Shown piece by piece: positions 1-8,102 of a DNA stretch of 64,000 nucleotides. Under the pieces are notes generated by a model. That model saw only the letters and a list, made by a program, of their open reading frames with translations, had not been told where the DNA came from and ran no database searches. This stretch comes from Salidesulfovibrio onnuriiensis (GTDB lineage: Bacteria > Desulfobacterota > Desulfovibrionia > Desulfovibrionales > Desulfovibrionaceae): assembly GCF_008001235.1 (NCBI RefSeq), contig NZ_CP040751.1, positions 1,409,001-1,473,000 of the forward strand. The letters are read 5' to 3'. Position numbers and translations under genes: made by a program. Positions within the stretch are counted from its first letter, which is position 1, and every line of letters starts with the position of its first letter.

Positions 1-1524
1 TGCATCAAGCACCGGTTCACCACCCTCATGGCCTCCTTCGGGCTGCTCGGGCTCACGGTCTTTTTGTTCGTGGTGGTGCCCAAGGGGTTCCTGCCCAGCG
101 ACGACCAGGGCTTTTTCATGGGCTTTGTGCAGGCGCGGCAGGGTATTTCCTACGCCGCCATGGAAAAGAAGCAGAAACAGCTCATACCCATGTTCGCGGG
201 CCAGCCGGCCATGGAGGGCCAGATCCAGATCATCGGCGTGCCCGAGAGCAACCAGGGCATGGCCATCGGCATCCTCAAGCCCCAAAGCCAGAGGAAGACG
301 GGCGTGGACGAAACCATTGCGGCCCTGCGCGGGCCGTCCAACTCGGTGCCGGGCATGGCCTGCTATCTGGTCAACCCGCCCATGATCCAGATCGGCGGCA
401 AGCAGGCCAAGGGCGACTACCTGTTCACGCTGCTTTCTGCGGATTCGAAACAGCTGTACAAGAGCGCCGAGGCCTTCGAGGAAGAGCTGCGGGGCAACAA
501 TCTGCTCATGGGCGTGACCAGCGATCTGCAGGTCAGCAGTCCGCAGGTGGAAATCAACATCGACCGCGACATGGCCTCCAGCCTTGGGGTGAGCGTCAGC
601 GAGATCGAGAACGCCCTGTTCACGGCCTTTGGAGAGCGCAAGGTTTCCACCATCTATGCCTCCATCGACGAGTACAAGGTCATCATGCAGCTCAAGCCCG
701 AATTCCAGGTCAACATGGACGCCCTGCACATGCTTTACGTGCGCGCGGATTCCGGGGACCTGGTGCGGCTGGACGCCGTGTGCTCCATCGAGGAGGGGGT
801 GGGGCCGCAGACCATCAACCACACGGGCCAGCTCGAGTCCGTATCCTATTCCTTCAGCGGGGTCCCGGGCACCTCCATGGACCAGATCACCCAGGTCGTG
901 GCCGGCATGGCCAAAGAAAAGCTGCCGGATACGATCAGCACCATGTTCGAGGGGGCGGCCGGCGCCTTTGCCGAATCCATGAACAGCCTGTTCTTCCTGC
1001 TGTTCATCGCCATCGTGGCCATCTACATCCTGCTCGGCTCGCTCTATGAATCGTTCATCCACCCCGTGACCATCCTTTCCGGGCTGCCCTCGGCGGCCAT
1101 GGGCGGGCTGCTCACCCTGCTGGTCTTCGGGTATGATCTCGACCTCTACGGCATGGTGGGCCTGATCATGCTCATCGGCATCGTCAAGAAGAACTCCATC
1201 ATGGTGGTGGACTTCGCCATTGCCGAGGAAAAGAAGGGCGTGTCCCCGGAAGAGGCCGCCTTCAACGGAGCGATCATCCGCTTCCGGCCCATCATGATGA
1301 CCACGCTTGCGGCCATCATGGGCGCGCTGCCCATCGCCCTGGGCATGGGGGCCGGGGCCGAGGCCCGCCGTCCCCTGGGCCTTGCAGTGGTGGGAGGGCT
1401 GGCCCTGTCCCAGGTGGTCACCCTGTACCTGACCCCGGTGTTCTATACCTACATGGACGATCTGCAGTCGTGGCTGGACCGCAGCTTCGGCCATGCGGAG
1501 GAAGAGCCGGAACAGGCCGTCTAG
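1..1524 (+). CDS. RND efflux pump inner-membrane subunit, C-terminal part
   Basis: This is the 3' half of a proton-driven RND exporter (HAE1/AcrB type), the inner-membrane subunit that pumps drugs or solutes into a TolC-type tripartite channel. The frame is already open at base 1 and ends at a TAG at 1522-1524, so about 507 residues of a family that usually exceeds 1,000 are present; the true start lies outside the window. Visible marks are a membrane helix at the very start, the porter-domain motif PSDDQGFF just after it, and a final bundle of helices from about residue 325 that includes LGSLYESF and GIVKKNSIMVVDFA, both typical of the second RND repeat. The C-terminus is a short acidic tail. 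The partner adaptor, if linked, would lie upstream. Substrate cannot be told. Confidence 0.93.
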   Translation, partial: CIKHRFTTLMASFGLLGLTVFLFVVVPKGFLPSDDQGFFMGFVQARQGISYAAMEKKQKQLIPMFAGQPAMEGQIQIIGVPESNQGMAIGILKPQSQRKTGVDETIAALRGPSNSVPGMACYLVNPPMIQIGGKQAKGDYLFTLLSADSKQLYKSAEAFEEELRGNNLLMGVTSDLQVSSPQVEINIDRDMASSLGVSVSEIENALFTAFGERKVSTIYASIDEYKVIMQLKPEFQVNMDALHMLYVRADSGDLVRLDAVCSIEEGVGPQTINHTGQLESVSYSFSGVPGTSMDQITQVVAGMAKEKLPDTISTMFEGAAGAFAESMNSLFFLLFIAIVAIYILLGSLYESFIHPVTILSGLPSAAMGGLLTLLVFGYDLDLYGMVGLIMLIGIVKKNSIMVVDFAIAEEKKGVSPEEAAFNGAIIRFRPIMMTTLAAIMGALPIALGMGAGAEARRPLGLAVVGGLALSQVVTLYLTPVFYTYMDDLQSWLDRSFGHAEEEPEQAV

Positions 1525-1570
1525 GAAAGGGGAAGGCGGAAGAACGACAATCGTCGGCGATCGTCAGGCG

Positions 1571-1603
1571 AAAAAAAACGGCACCGGAAATCCGGTGCCG
1601 TTT
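1571..1603 (-). terminator. Rho-independent terminator after argC
   Basis: A perfect inverted repeat (ACGGCACCGG / CCGGTGCCGT, four-base loop) lies just past the argC stop. On the minus strand it is followed by a run of eight T, so it should end argC transcription. It may also stop read-through from the RND gene. Confidence 0.85.
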
Positions 1604-1615
1604 CGCGTCTGTCGT

Positions 1616-2671
1616 CTAGGGCATCATGGGCGCCGTGGGCAGCCCGGTGGCAAGGGGCAGCCCGCACATGAGGTTGGCGTTGGCCAGCGCCTGGCCGGAA
1701 GCGCCCCTGCAGAGGTTGTCGATGGCCGAAACAATGACCAGCCGGTGGGTGCGCGGGTCCACCACCAGACCGATGTCGCAGAAGATGGTGCCGCGCACGA
1801 AACGGGTCTCGGGAAGCTGGCCCTTGGGCAGCACGCGCACATGGGGCTTGCCCGCGTAGAATTTCGTGTAGGCCGCGTGGATGGCGTCCAGGTCCGCGTC
1901 CCCGGCGAGCTTGGTGTAGATGGTGGACAGGATGCCCCGGTCGATGGGCAGCAGGTGGGTGCTGAAGGACAGGGTGACGTCCGCGCCCGCCAGCTTGGAA
2001 ACCTCCTGCTCGATCTCCGGGGTGTGCCGGTGCGTGGGCAGGCCGTAGGCCTTGAAGGAGTCGTGGACCTCGCAGAACAGGGTGCCCACCTTGGCTCCCC
2101 GGCCCGCGCCCGAGGTGCCGGACTTGGAGTCGATGACGATGTCCTCGGTGGAGACGAAATTGTTTTTCAGGGCCGGGGCCAGGCCCAGTATGGCCGAGGT
2201 GGGGTAGCAGCCCGGGTTGGCGATGAGCCGCGCGTCCCTGATCTTGTCCTCGTAAAGCTCGGGCAGGCCGTAGACGGCCTCGGCCAGCAGTTCGGACCGG
2301 GTGTGCTCGGTGGCGTACCAGTGCTCGTATGTGGCCTTGTCCTCAATGCGGAAGTCCGCGGAAAGGTCCACCACCTTGACGCCTTCCTTGAGCAGGTCGT
2401 CGGCGATCTCCATGGCCGTCTTGTGCGGCACGGCCAGGAAGACGATGTCGCAGGCCTCGGCCAGTTCGCGGGCGTCCGGCTGGGTGATGACCAGTTCGCC
2501 TATCTTGATGCCGTTGAGAAAGGGATAGATTTCGGCCAGTGTTTTCCCGGCCTCCGAGCGCGAGGTGGCCCGCACCAGTTCCATGGACGGATGCTGGGTC
2601 ATGAGCCGCGCCAGTTCCATGCCCGTGTAGCCGGTGACGCCCACGAGGCCTGCGGTAAAGGTCTTGCCCAT
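1616..2671 (-). CDS. argC: N-acetyl-gamma-glutamyl-phosphate reductase
   Basis: ArgC catalyses the third step of arginine biosynthesis, NADPH-dependent reduction of N-acetylglutamyl phosphate to the semialdehyde, in the cytoplasm. The 351-residue length is usual for the family. The N-terminus has the nucleotide-binding GxxGYTG motif (VGVTGYTG, residues 10-17), and the catalytic cysteine sits in NPGCYPT at C155. The C-terminal half carries the expected HTPEIEQE stretch. The ATG follows the stop of the upstream small gene by one base, so the two are co-transcribed. No other arginine genes are in view. Confidence 0.96.
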   Translation of the reverse strand: MGKTFTAGLVGVTGYTGMELARLMTQHPSMELVRATSRSEAGKTLAEIYPFLNGIKIGELVITQPDARELAEACDIVFLAVPHKTAMEIADDLLKEGVKVVDLSADFRIEDKATYEHWYATEHTRSELLAEAVYGLPELYEDKIRDARLIANPGCYPTSAILGLAPALKNNFVSTEDIVIDSKSGTSGAGRGAKVGTLFCEVHDSFKAYGLPTHRHTPEIEQEVSKLAGADVTLSFSTHLLPIDRGILSTIYTKLAGDADLDAIHAAYTKFYAGKPHVRVLPKGQLPETRFVRGTIFCDIGLVVDPRTHRLVIVSAIDNLCRGASGQALANANLMCGLPLATGLPTAPMMP

Positions 2672-2672
2672 C

Positions 2673-2960
2673 TTATTTCCCGGCCTTGTTCACGTAGCTC
2701 ATGCGCAGGCTGTAGAGCAGGTCGCAGAGCAGCTTGCTTTCGTTGTCGTCCAGGCCCTTCTCGAATTTCTGCTGCAGCATGCCGAGCACGTCTATGGTGT
2801 GCTTGGCCAGGTGCGGCTGGAATTCGATCTTGCCGCTGGAGGGGTCCGGGGCTTCGCCCAGGGCCACCATGGCGGAGGAGCTCAGGGAGTAGATGAAGGT
2901 GGAAAAACTCATTTCCGGAAGGGGCATGTCCTTCATGGGGTTTTCTTTGCAATCGGCCAT
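2673..2960 (-). CDS. DUF1844-like small protein
   Basis: A 95-residue cytoplasmic protein of the DUF1844 type, function unknown. I chose the ATG at 2960 (MADCKENP) rather than in-frame starts up to 2987, because AAGGAG lies eight bases before it. The centre reads FSTFIYSLSSSAMVALGE followed by a helical segment around LLCDLLYSLR, which is how I recognise the family. It is the first gene of a two-gene unit with argC (one-base gap), an arrangement that I infer to be conserved in related bacteria but cannot verify here. Confidence 0.72.
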   Translation of the reverse strand: MADCKENPMKDMPLPEMSFSTFIYSLSSSAMVALGEAPDPSSGKIEFQPHLAKHTIDVLGMLQQKFEKGLDDNESKLLCDLLYSLRMSYVNKAGK

Positions 2961-3046
2961 GCGGGTATCTCCTTGTGGATTCGTCACGGGTATTCAGAAA
3001 GTGTTAAGGCGTGCGGGCTCCGGAGTCAATGGCCCGGAATGCAAAA

Positions 3047-3085
3047 GGATCGGCCCCGGCGGCAAGGCAATGCCTCCGGGGCCGG
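3047..3085 (-). terminator. Possible terminator after dehydrogenase gene
   Basis: Inverted repeat GGCCCCGG (3052-3059) / CCGGGGCC (3076-3083) lies about 20 bases past the stop of the 3104-3955 gene. On the minus strand it is followed by a short CCTTTT tract, so it is a plausible but weak terminator. Confidence 0.5.
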
Positions 3086-3103
3086 ACAGGACTGCTTTGC
3101 CGG

Positions 3104-3955
3104 CTAGAGCAGCTTGAACACGGCGGCGAAGTCCTCGTCGCCCAGCCCTTCGGACATGCCGTGGTTGTACTGGATGCCCGCGGCCGTGGCGCAGGGGAAG
3201 TCCGTGGCCAGCTTTTCCGCGGTTTCGGAAACAAGGTTGAGGTCCTTGGACATCTGGCGGAACGGGAACTGGCCCGGGAACTTGCCGCGCAGGAACATGT
3301 CCTTCTTGTCCGAAAATATCTCGCAGCTCATGGGGCCGGAAAGGATCGCCTCGAAGATGGAATCGCGCTTGAGGTTGCCCTCGATGCCGAAGCGGACCGC
3401 CTCGGAGAGGCCTTCCATCATGACCCCGGCCAGCAGGTTGACGGCCACCTTCATCATGGAGCCCTGTCCCGGGTCGCCGCAGTGGATGGTCTTTTTGCCC
3501 AGCACCGAGAAGATCGGATCCAGGAGTTTGAGGGTTTCGTCCTGGCCTGCGGCCAGGATCACCAGCTCGCCCGCCTCGGCGGGCTGGCGTGAACCGGATA
3601 CCGGGGCGTCCACGAAGTCCACTCCCTTGAGCTTGAGCTTGCGTCCCAGCTTCTTGGAGTATTCGGGCAGTACGGTGCTCATGTTCACGAATATCTTGCC
3701 TTCCAGCTCGCGGATGATGCCCCGGACCCCGAAGAGGATGGCGTCCACGGCCTCGTGGTCCGGCACCATGGCAATGACCACGTCGCTGGCCTTGGCCAGT
3801 TTGCGAATGTCGTCGGTGCGCTCGGCCCCGTCCTTGACCAGTTGCTTGTCCCTGCCGGGCGCGCGGTTGTAGACCGTGAGGCTGTAGCCGGCTGCGAGCA
3901 GGTTGGCGGCCATGGGCTGGCCCATGATGCCCAGTCCGATGAATCCGATGTTCAT
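3104..3955 (-). CDS. NAD(P)-dependent beta-hydroxyacid dehydrogenase (HIBADH family)
   Basis: A 283-residue cytoplasmic oxidoreductase of the 3-hydroxyisobutyrate / tartronate semialdehyde / glyoxylate reductase family. The Rossmann motif GFIGLGIMGQPMA opens the protein. The substrate-binding loop DAPVSGSRQPAEAG is near residue 115, and the catalytic-lysine helix (GSMMKVAVNLL) is near 165. The ATG at 3955 is preferred over a GTG six bases upstream because AAGGAAG lies at the right distance. The gene stands alone. The exact substrate (succinic semialdehyde, glyoxylate or hydroxyisobutyrate) cannot be decided from sequence. Confidence 0.87.
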   Translation of the reverse strand: MNIGFIGLGIMGQPMAANLLAAGYSLTVYNRAPGRDKQLVKDGAERTDDIRKLAKASDVVIAMVPDHEAVDAILFGVRGIIRELEGKIFVNMSTVLPEYSKKLGRKLKLKGVDFVDAPVSGSRQPAEAGELVILAAGQDETLKLLDPIFSVLGKKTIHCGDPGQGSMMKVAVNLLAGVMMEGLSEAVRFGIEGNLKRDSIFEAILSGPMSCEIFSDKKDMFLRGKFPGQFPFRQMSKDLNLVSETAEKLATDFPCATAAGIQYNHGMSEGLGDEDFAAVFKLL

Positions 3956-4119
3956 AAGCACTTCCTTGTTTTGCCTTTTCTACCAGAAAAACGGCCAAGA
4001 GGTGAAGTGGCAAGGTGCCCGGAATCCGGGGCGTGATATTTTGCAATCAATGCTTAAGCGCACGGGCCTTCTGGGGTATTGTGGTGGCATGGACTCATTC
4101 ATCCAGACAGGGGAGTCGG

Positions 4120-4968
4120 ATGCCGAGAACGATGCTGGTTGCCGTTTTGCTGGTCGGGGTCGTTTTTGCGGCCTTGGCGCGGGCGGACGAGAAGGAACTC
4201 GTCTGGTGCTGCTTTGATGCGCCGCCCATGTACATCCTCAGCGAACCGCTCAAGGGCACGGGGTACGTGGACAAGTTCCAGGACGCCCTGTTTGCGGCCA
4301 TGGACGGGTATGCGCACAGGACGATGGAATGCAACATCGCCCGGACACTGGAGGCCATGTTCAAGACGACCAACACCTGCAACGCCGTGCTGCTGTATAC
4401 CGAGGATCGGGACGAGTTCGTGCACTACAGCGAGCCCATCATCGGGCTCATGCCCAACCGCCTTCTCGTTCTTTCCGAGAATATCGATCTCGTGAAACCC
4501 TTTCTGACCGAACAGGGGGTGGATCTCGGCAGGCTGCTGCGGGAATCCGGCCTTTCGGTGGGGGTGCTGTATGGCCGGTCCTATGGGCACTACATCGACA
4601 GGCATCTGGAGCAGGCGGAGGACATGAGCACCGTGCAGTGGTTTGCCCAGTCCACGCTCGGGGTCCGGCAGCTCCTGGGCAAACGCCTGGATGCGCTTCT
4701 GGCCTACGCCCACGAGGTGGTCTACTACATGCGCACATTTAGAATCGATGCGGAAATAAAGAGCTTCCCCATTATCGGAGAAACGCTGATCAACGCGCAC
4801 GTTGGCTGTTCGGATTCAAGACTGGGCCGGGAGGCAGTTACGGAAATCAACCGGCTGCTGGATGGCGGGCTTCGCGGCGTCTACCTGAGGTCGTATCTCG
4901 AATGGGCGGACGAGGATGCGCGCCAGAAGGTCCGGGACCATGTGGCCGGTTGGCCGGGGGTGGAATGA
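4120..4968 (+). CDS. Periplasmic solute-binding-like protein, copy 1
   Basis: A 282-residue exported protein resembling the bacterial extracellular solute-binding (PBPb/TIGR02285-like) family. A Sec signal peptide (residues 1 to about 19, ending in ALARA) is visible. The ATG at 4120 is chosen because GGGGAG precedes it and it starts the signal peptide; longer in-frame starts add an implausible leader. Conserved cysteines (WCC, MEC, NTC, HVGC) could form disulfides in the periplasm. It overlaps the start of a paralogue (ATGA overlap at 4965-4968), so the pair is one transcriptional unit. No permease or ATPase is adjacent, so a sensory or orphan binding role is possible. Ligand unknown. Confidence 0.72.
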   Translation: MPRTMLVAVLLVGVVFAALARADEKELVWCCFDAPPMYILSEPLKGTGYVDKFQDALFAAMDGYAHRTMECNIARTLEAMFKTTNTCNAVLLYTEDRDEFVHYSEPIIGLMPNRLLVLSENIDLVKPFLTEQGVDLGRLLRESGLSVGVLYGRSYGHYIDRHLEQAEDMSTVQWFAQSTLGVRQLLGKRLDALLAYAHEVVYYMRTFRIDAEIKSFPIIGETLINAHVGCSDSRLGREAVTEINRLLDGGLRGVYLRSYLEWADEDARQKVRDHVAGWPGVE

Positions 4969-5816
4969 TGTGGAGAGTGAGATTCTTTCTTTTGTTCATT
5001 GCGGCGGTGGCCGCCTTCGCGCATCCCGTGTGCGCTGAGGACAAACTTCATTGGACGCGGCTGGACATGCCGCCCATCAACATCGTGCGCGATCCGCTCA
5101 AGGACCAGGGTTACGCGGACAAGTTTCTGGCCGACTTCCTGCCGGTCATGAAGGGGTTCGAGCATCATGTCTTCGTGTGCAGCGTAGCCCGGACCCTGGA
5201 ATTGATCAGCGAGACTCCCAATACCTGCAACATGACCCTGCTGTACCAGAAGAAACGGGATCAGTACGTGCATTACAGCGACGCCATCATGGGGCTTGTT
5301 CCCAACCGGGTGCTGGTGGTGGCGGGCAACGAGGGCATGGTCCTTCCCTATCTTTCCGAGGAAGGCGTGGACCTTGCGCGGCTCATGCGCGACTCCAATC
5401 TCTTGGTGGGGCTCATCAACGGCCGGGCCTATGGCGAGTTCATCGATACCCAGCTGGAGGCGGCCAAGCCATTCAAGAACGTCGCGTTCCTGCCCAAGTC
5501 CGTGCTCGGCGCGCGGCAGCTTTTCGCCGGGCGTGTGGACGTGCTGGTGGCCTACGTGCACGAGGCCCTGTACTACAAGAAAACGCAGAACATCCTTGAG
5601 GATGTGGTCAGCTTTCCCATCAAGGGGGAACAGCTGGTGGACATGTACATGGGCTGTTCGGATTCCCCGGAGGGCCGCAGGGCCGTGGCCGAGATCAACC
5701 GGCTGCTGGATGGCGGCATGCGTGGGGTCTTCCTTAATCACTACCTGGAATGGGTGGACAAGGGCTCGCAAAAGGACGTGCTTCGTCATGTGTCCGGCTG
5801 GAGCGGTGTGGAGTGA
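4965..5816 (+). CDS. Periplasmic solute-binding-like protein, copy 2
   Basis: A second exported PBPb-like protein of 283 residues, clearly a tandem paralogue of the gene just upstream. Both share the order DMPP/DAPP...PLK...GY.DKF, a SVARTLE/NIARTLE stretch with the NTC cysteine, HYSD/HYSEPI, PNR and the tail EINRLLDGG followed by YLEW. The signal peptide ends near VCAED. Two adjacent ATGs (4965, 4968) are possible starts; the upstream gene's TGA overlaps the first. Its 3' end overlaps the convergent gene at 5734 by 83 bases. Function and ligand are not known; the two copies may bind different ligands or form a heteromer. Confidence 0.72.
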   Translation: MMWRVRFFLLFIAAVAAFAHPVCAEDKLHWTRLDMPPINIVRDPLKDQGYADKFLADFLPVMKGFEHHVFVCSVARTLELISETPNTCNMTLLYQKKRDQYVHYSDAIMGLVPNRVLVVAGNEGMVLPYLSEEGVDLARLMRDSNLLVGLINGRAYGEFIDTQLEAAKPFKNVAFLPKSVLGARQLFAGRVDVLVAYVHEALYYKKTQNILEDVVSFPIKGEQLVDMYMGCSDSPEGRRAVAEINRLLDGGMRGVFLNHYLEWVDKGSQKDVLRHVSGWSGVE

Positions 5817-6585
5817 CTGGAATGGCCGGGACGGCTGGAGGAGACAGTCGGTGGTTCCCTCTATTCGGAAATTTGTATTCGGTCAGAACGACTTCATAGT
5901 TTTCGTCTTCGGACCTGATTATTTCCCTGACCATAAACCAGTATCCGTTGTCATCCCGAGTCATCCATTTTCGGCTTTTGGCCGAACCGGTATCCTGCTC
6001 GAGAATCACACAGGGGAAGGCCATGTCCGCGATCCTGACGGTCTCGTCCCCCTCCTTTCGCAGTATTGTTCGCACCACCTCCAGTTCCCCCAGGCTGAAC
6101 ATGCGGTAGTCGACTGGCTTAGCCGGGGAGATTGTGTCCAGGGGCAGGTATTGGCTGGTGAAGTCCATAGCGTCCGCCTTGAGGGCGCTTTCAAGGATTG
6201 TTTTCCCGTTTTCCTTGAAGTGGATGTCGAGGTCACCTTGGCGGCGGCGCACCCGAATGGCATATGTGTCTTCCGCTTTCAACTGCGCATCGTATTGCCA
6301 GAGACTGCCGTCCCGGGAAAAGAGAGCATTCTCGTTGCTCGTGATCTGGTGGTTGCCCGCTTGGCGTATGGCCATGGATTTCCGTTCCGCCAGAACCTCC
6401 AGTCCTTCATGGATGGCAGGAGTTCGCCATACTTGCAGTGTGCCGAACTCCTGCCCCCCGGCCGTAAGGCGATAGGAAAAGGAGATGGCATTCCCCGTAT
6501 CCGCGGCCAGCCCCGGAACCGGGAGCAGGGCAAGCAGGGCCAGGAACATGGTCGTGAACAGCAACATAGGTCGTGATGTGGGCAT
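5734..6585 (-). CDS. Exported protein of unknown function
   Basis: A 283-residue protein with a clear signal peptide (MLLFTTMFLALLALLP, cleavage near GLAAD). The rest is beta-rich and begins ISFSYRLTAGGQEFG, somewhat like DUF6134-type secreted proteins; I cannot assign a function. The ATG at 6585 is picked because GAGGAGG lies six bases upstream; an in-frame start at 6615 lacks such a site. The last 40 or so residues (rich in Pro and Ser after FPNRG) run into the convergent gene ending at 5816. That tail may be a read-through extension caused by loss of the original stop. Confidence 0.6.
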   Translation of the reverse strand: MPTSRPMLLFTTMFLALLALLPVPGLAADTGNAISFSYRLTAGGQEFGTLQVWRTPAIHEGLEVLAERKSMAIRQAGNHQITSNENALFSRDGSLWQYDAQLKAEDTYAIRVRRRQGDLDIHFKENGKTILESALKADAMDFTSQYLPLDTISPAKPVDYRMFSLGELEVVRTILRKEGDETVRIADMAFPCVILEQDTGSAKSRKWMTRDDNGYWFMVREIIRSEDENYEVVLTEYKFPNRGNHRLSPPAVPAIPVTPHRSSRTHDEARPFASPCPPIPGSD

Positions 6586-6686
6586 GAATCCTCCTCGGGG
6601 TTGGTTCATGACCACATTTCTAGGGCCTGCCCAAAAGGTTTGTCCAATTAAGGAGTGTTAAAGAGTGTGAGAATGTGTGAACGCCG

Positions 6687-7538
6687 TCAATTCCCCACCA
6701 GAGCCAGCACGTTGCCGTAGACGATGCGGCAGGCCCGCAGGGCGTGCAGCCCGGCATTGAGCAGGGCCAGTTCCAGGGATTTGAACTGTTCCACGCTTCC
6801 GAAATATTTGTCCTCGAGGCTTTGCCTGTAGGCCTTGTAGTACTCGGGGATGCATTCCAGTTCCTCGTTGCCGAGGTCCACATAGAGCATGGGAAATTCC
6901 CCCTGAAGTCCGGCCAGCTCGTTGATGGGCCGCAGCGTGGATACCAGGAACGGCCCCGGGCTTTCATCGTCCGCGAGGTGCGCGGCCAGTTCCGGGTCCC
7001 GGGCCTTCACCGCGTCGGCGAATTTCCTGAGAATACGGTCCGCCAGACGGTGGTCGTAGGTTTCCAGGGAAAGGGCGTGACCTTCCTCGGTGGTGACGAC
7101 CGGAACGTAGAAGGAGTTGAGGCGGGCCGGGTCCCGGTCGGCCATGTCCTCGCCCGGCCGGACGTTCCCGAGATAGGAGAAGAGCAGCTTCAGCTTTTCG
7201 CATCCCGTTTTCGAGGCGCAGTTCCGGGTATCCCAGCGGTAGAGCACGTATGTGTACATGCCGTAGCCGGGATGTTCGCAGCCCAGGCCGGGCAGGGCGT
7301 TTCGCACGTGTCCCTCGGGCCTTTCTCCGGGTGTTGCGGATTCATGGCCGTTGGCCGATTCCGCGGGTGCCGAAGGCCCTTCGTGGCCGTTTTTCGCGGC
7401 GTGTTCGTCCCTGCCGTCTTCCCAAGAAAGATGAATCCCGCCCAGGAATTCCCGGAACCTGTCGGTGCCGTGGGGAATCATGATGGCCGCCGCCAGCATC
7501 AGCAGGGCTATCCAGGGTATTCTGTCTCTCCACTTCAT
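6687..7538 (-). CDS. Hypothetical membrane-anchored protein
   Basis: A 283-residue protein with an N-terminal hydrophobic segment (WIALLMLAAAIMI) that is a signal anchor or uncleaved signal, then a low-complexity His/Glu/Ser-rich stretch, then a folded domain with paired cysteines (LGCEHPGYG, NCASKTGCEK). The domain is helix-rich toward the C-terminus. I do not recognise the family. The start ATG at 7538 overlaps the stop of the small upstream membrane gene by an ATGA junction, so they are translationally coupled and probably work together at the envelope. Confidence 0.6.
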   Translation of the reverse strand: MKWRDRIPWIALLMLAAAIMIPHGTDRFREFLGGIHLSWEDGRDEHAAKNGHEGPSAPAESANGHESATPGERPEGHVRNALPGLGCEHPGYGMYTYVLYRWDTRNCASKTGCEKLKLLFSYLGNVRPGEDMADRDPARLNSFYVPVVTTEEGHALSLETYDHRLADRILRKFADAVKARDPELAAHLADDESPGPFLVSTLRPINELAGLQGEFPMLYVDLGNEELECIPEYYKAYRQSLEDKYFGSVEQFKSLELALLNAGLHALRACRIVYGNVLALVGN

Positions 7539-7744
7539 TGGCCGCGCCTCCGTTTCAGGATCCGGGCCACCCCCCATGTGACGGCGGCCCCGGCCACACC
7601 TATCCCGGCGGCAAGCCGTCCCGCTGTCTGGTCCGTGAGTGTGGTGTAGCGCCATTCCAGCAGGAAAAAGGCCAGCAGCCCGTAGCCCAGTGCGGCCAGG
7701 GCGAATCTTCCGGAGTTGCCGAACAGGATGTCCTTGAGTTTCAT
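7535..7744 (-). CDS. Small two-helix membrane protein
   Basis: A 69-residue protein with two hydrophobic helices (about 13-31 and 42-61) and a basic tail ending RILKRRRGQ, suggesting a hairpin with both ends in the cytoplasm. The ATG at 7744 has CAGGAAG upstream; longer in-frame extensions into the AT-rich intergenic DNA are not credible. It overlaps the next gene by four bases. Family unknown. Confidence 0.55.
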   Translation of the reverse strand: MKLKDILFGNSGRFALAALGYGLLAFFLLEWRYTTLTDQTAGRLAAGIGVAGAAVTWGVARILKRRRGQ

Positions 7745-8102
7745 GCTTCCTGTATAGCATGCCGTGTTTTGGGTGTGCTTTATAATTCCGCGCCGATTCT
7801 TGTTCGGAGCAGCGTGTCTCCATATTGATTCGGCTCCTAATATGTGTTGGTATTTTACGATTTTATCAAAAAACAATTGCAAAAATGACCATTCGTTCAA
7901 AAATGAAACAAAAATTTGCAAAAAATGAAATTTTGTTGCATAGAGAGGGCCATCTTTCAACAGGGTGTAAGAGTGATTGGTACGAAAAGAAAAATGGTTC
8001 TGGTGCAACCTTTCGGAATACTGCCGGAAATAGGGTTGAGCTGCTGTTCTGGTGTCGTGTCGTGCTGTTTCACCGCTGCATCCATAATAAAGCGAGGAGA
8101 GC
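7745..8102. other. AT-rich divergent intergenic region
   Basis: This 358-base stretch between the divergent membrane gene pair and the POT transporter is much richer in A and T than its surroundings, especially 7840-7945, and must hold both promoters. I see no RNA gene and no convincing protein gene. The POT ribosome site (GAGGAGAGC) is at its right edge. Confidence 0.5.

Noticed and set aside
1493-2896. Long plus-strand frame across argC.
   Set aside because: It is antisense to argC, which has its full motif set; low-complexity Gly/Val/Arg composition.
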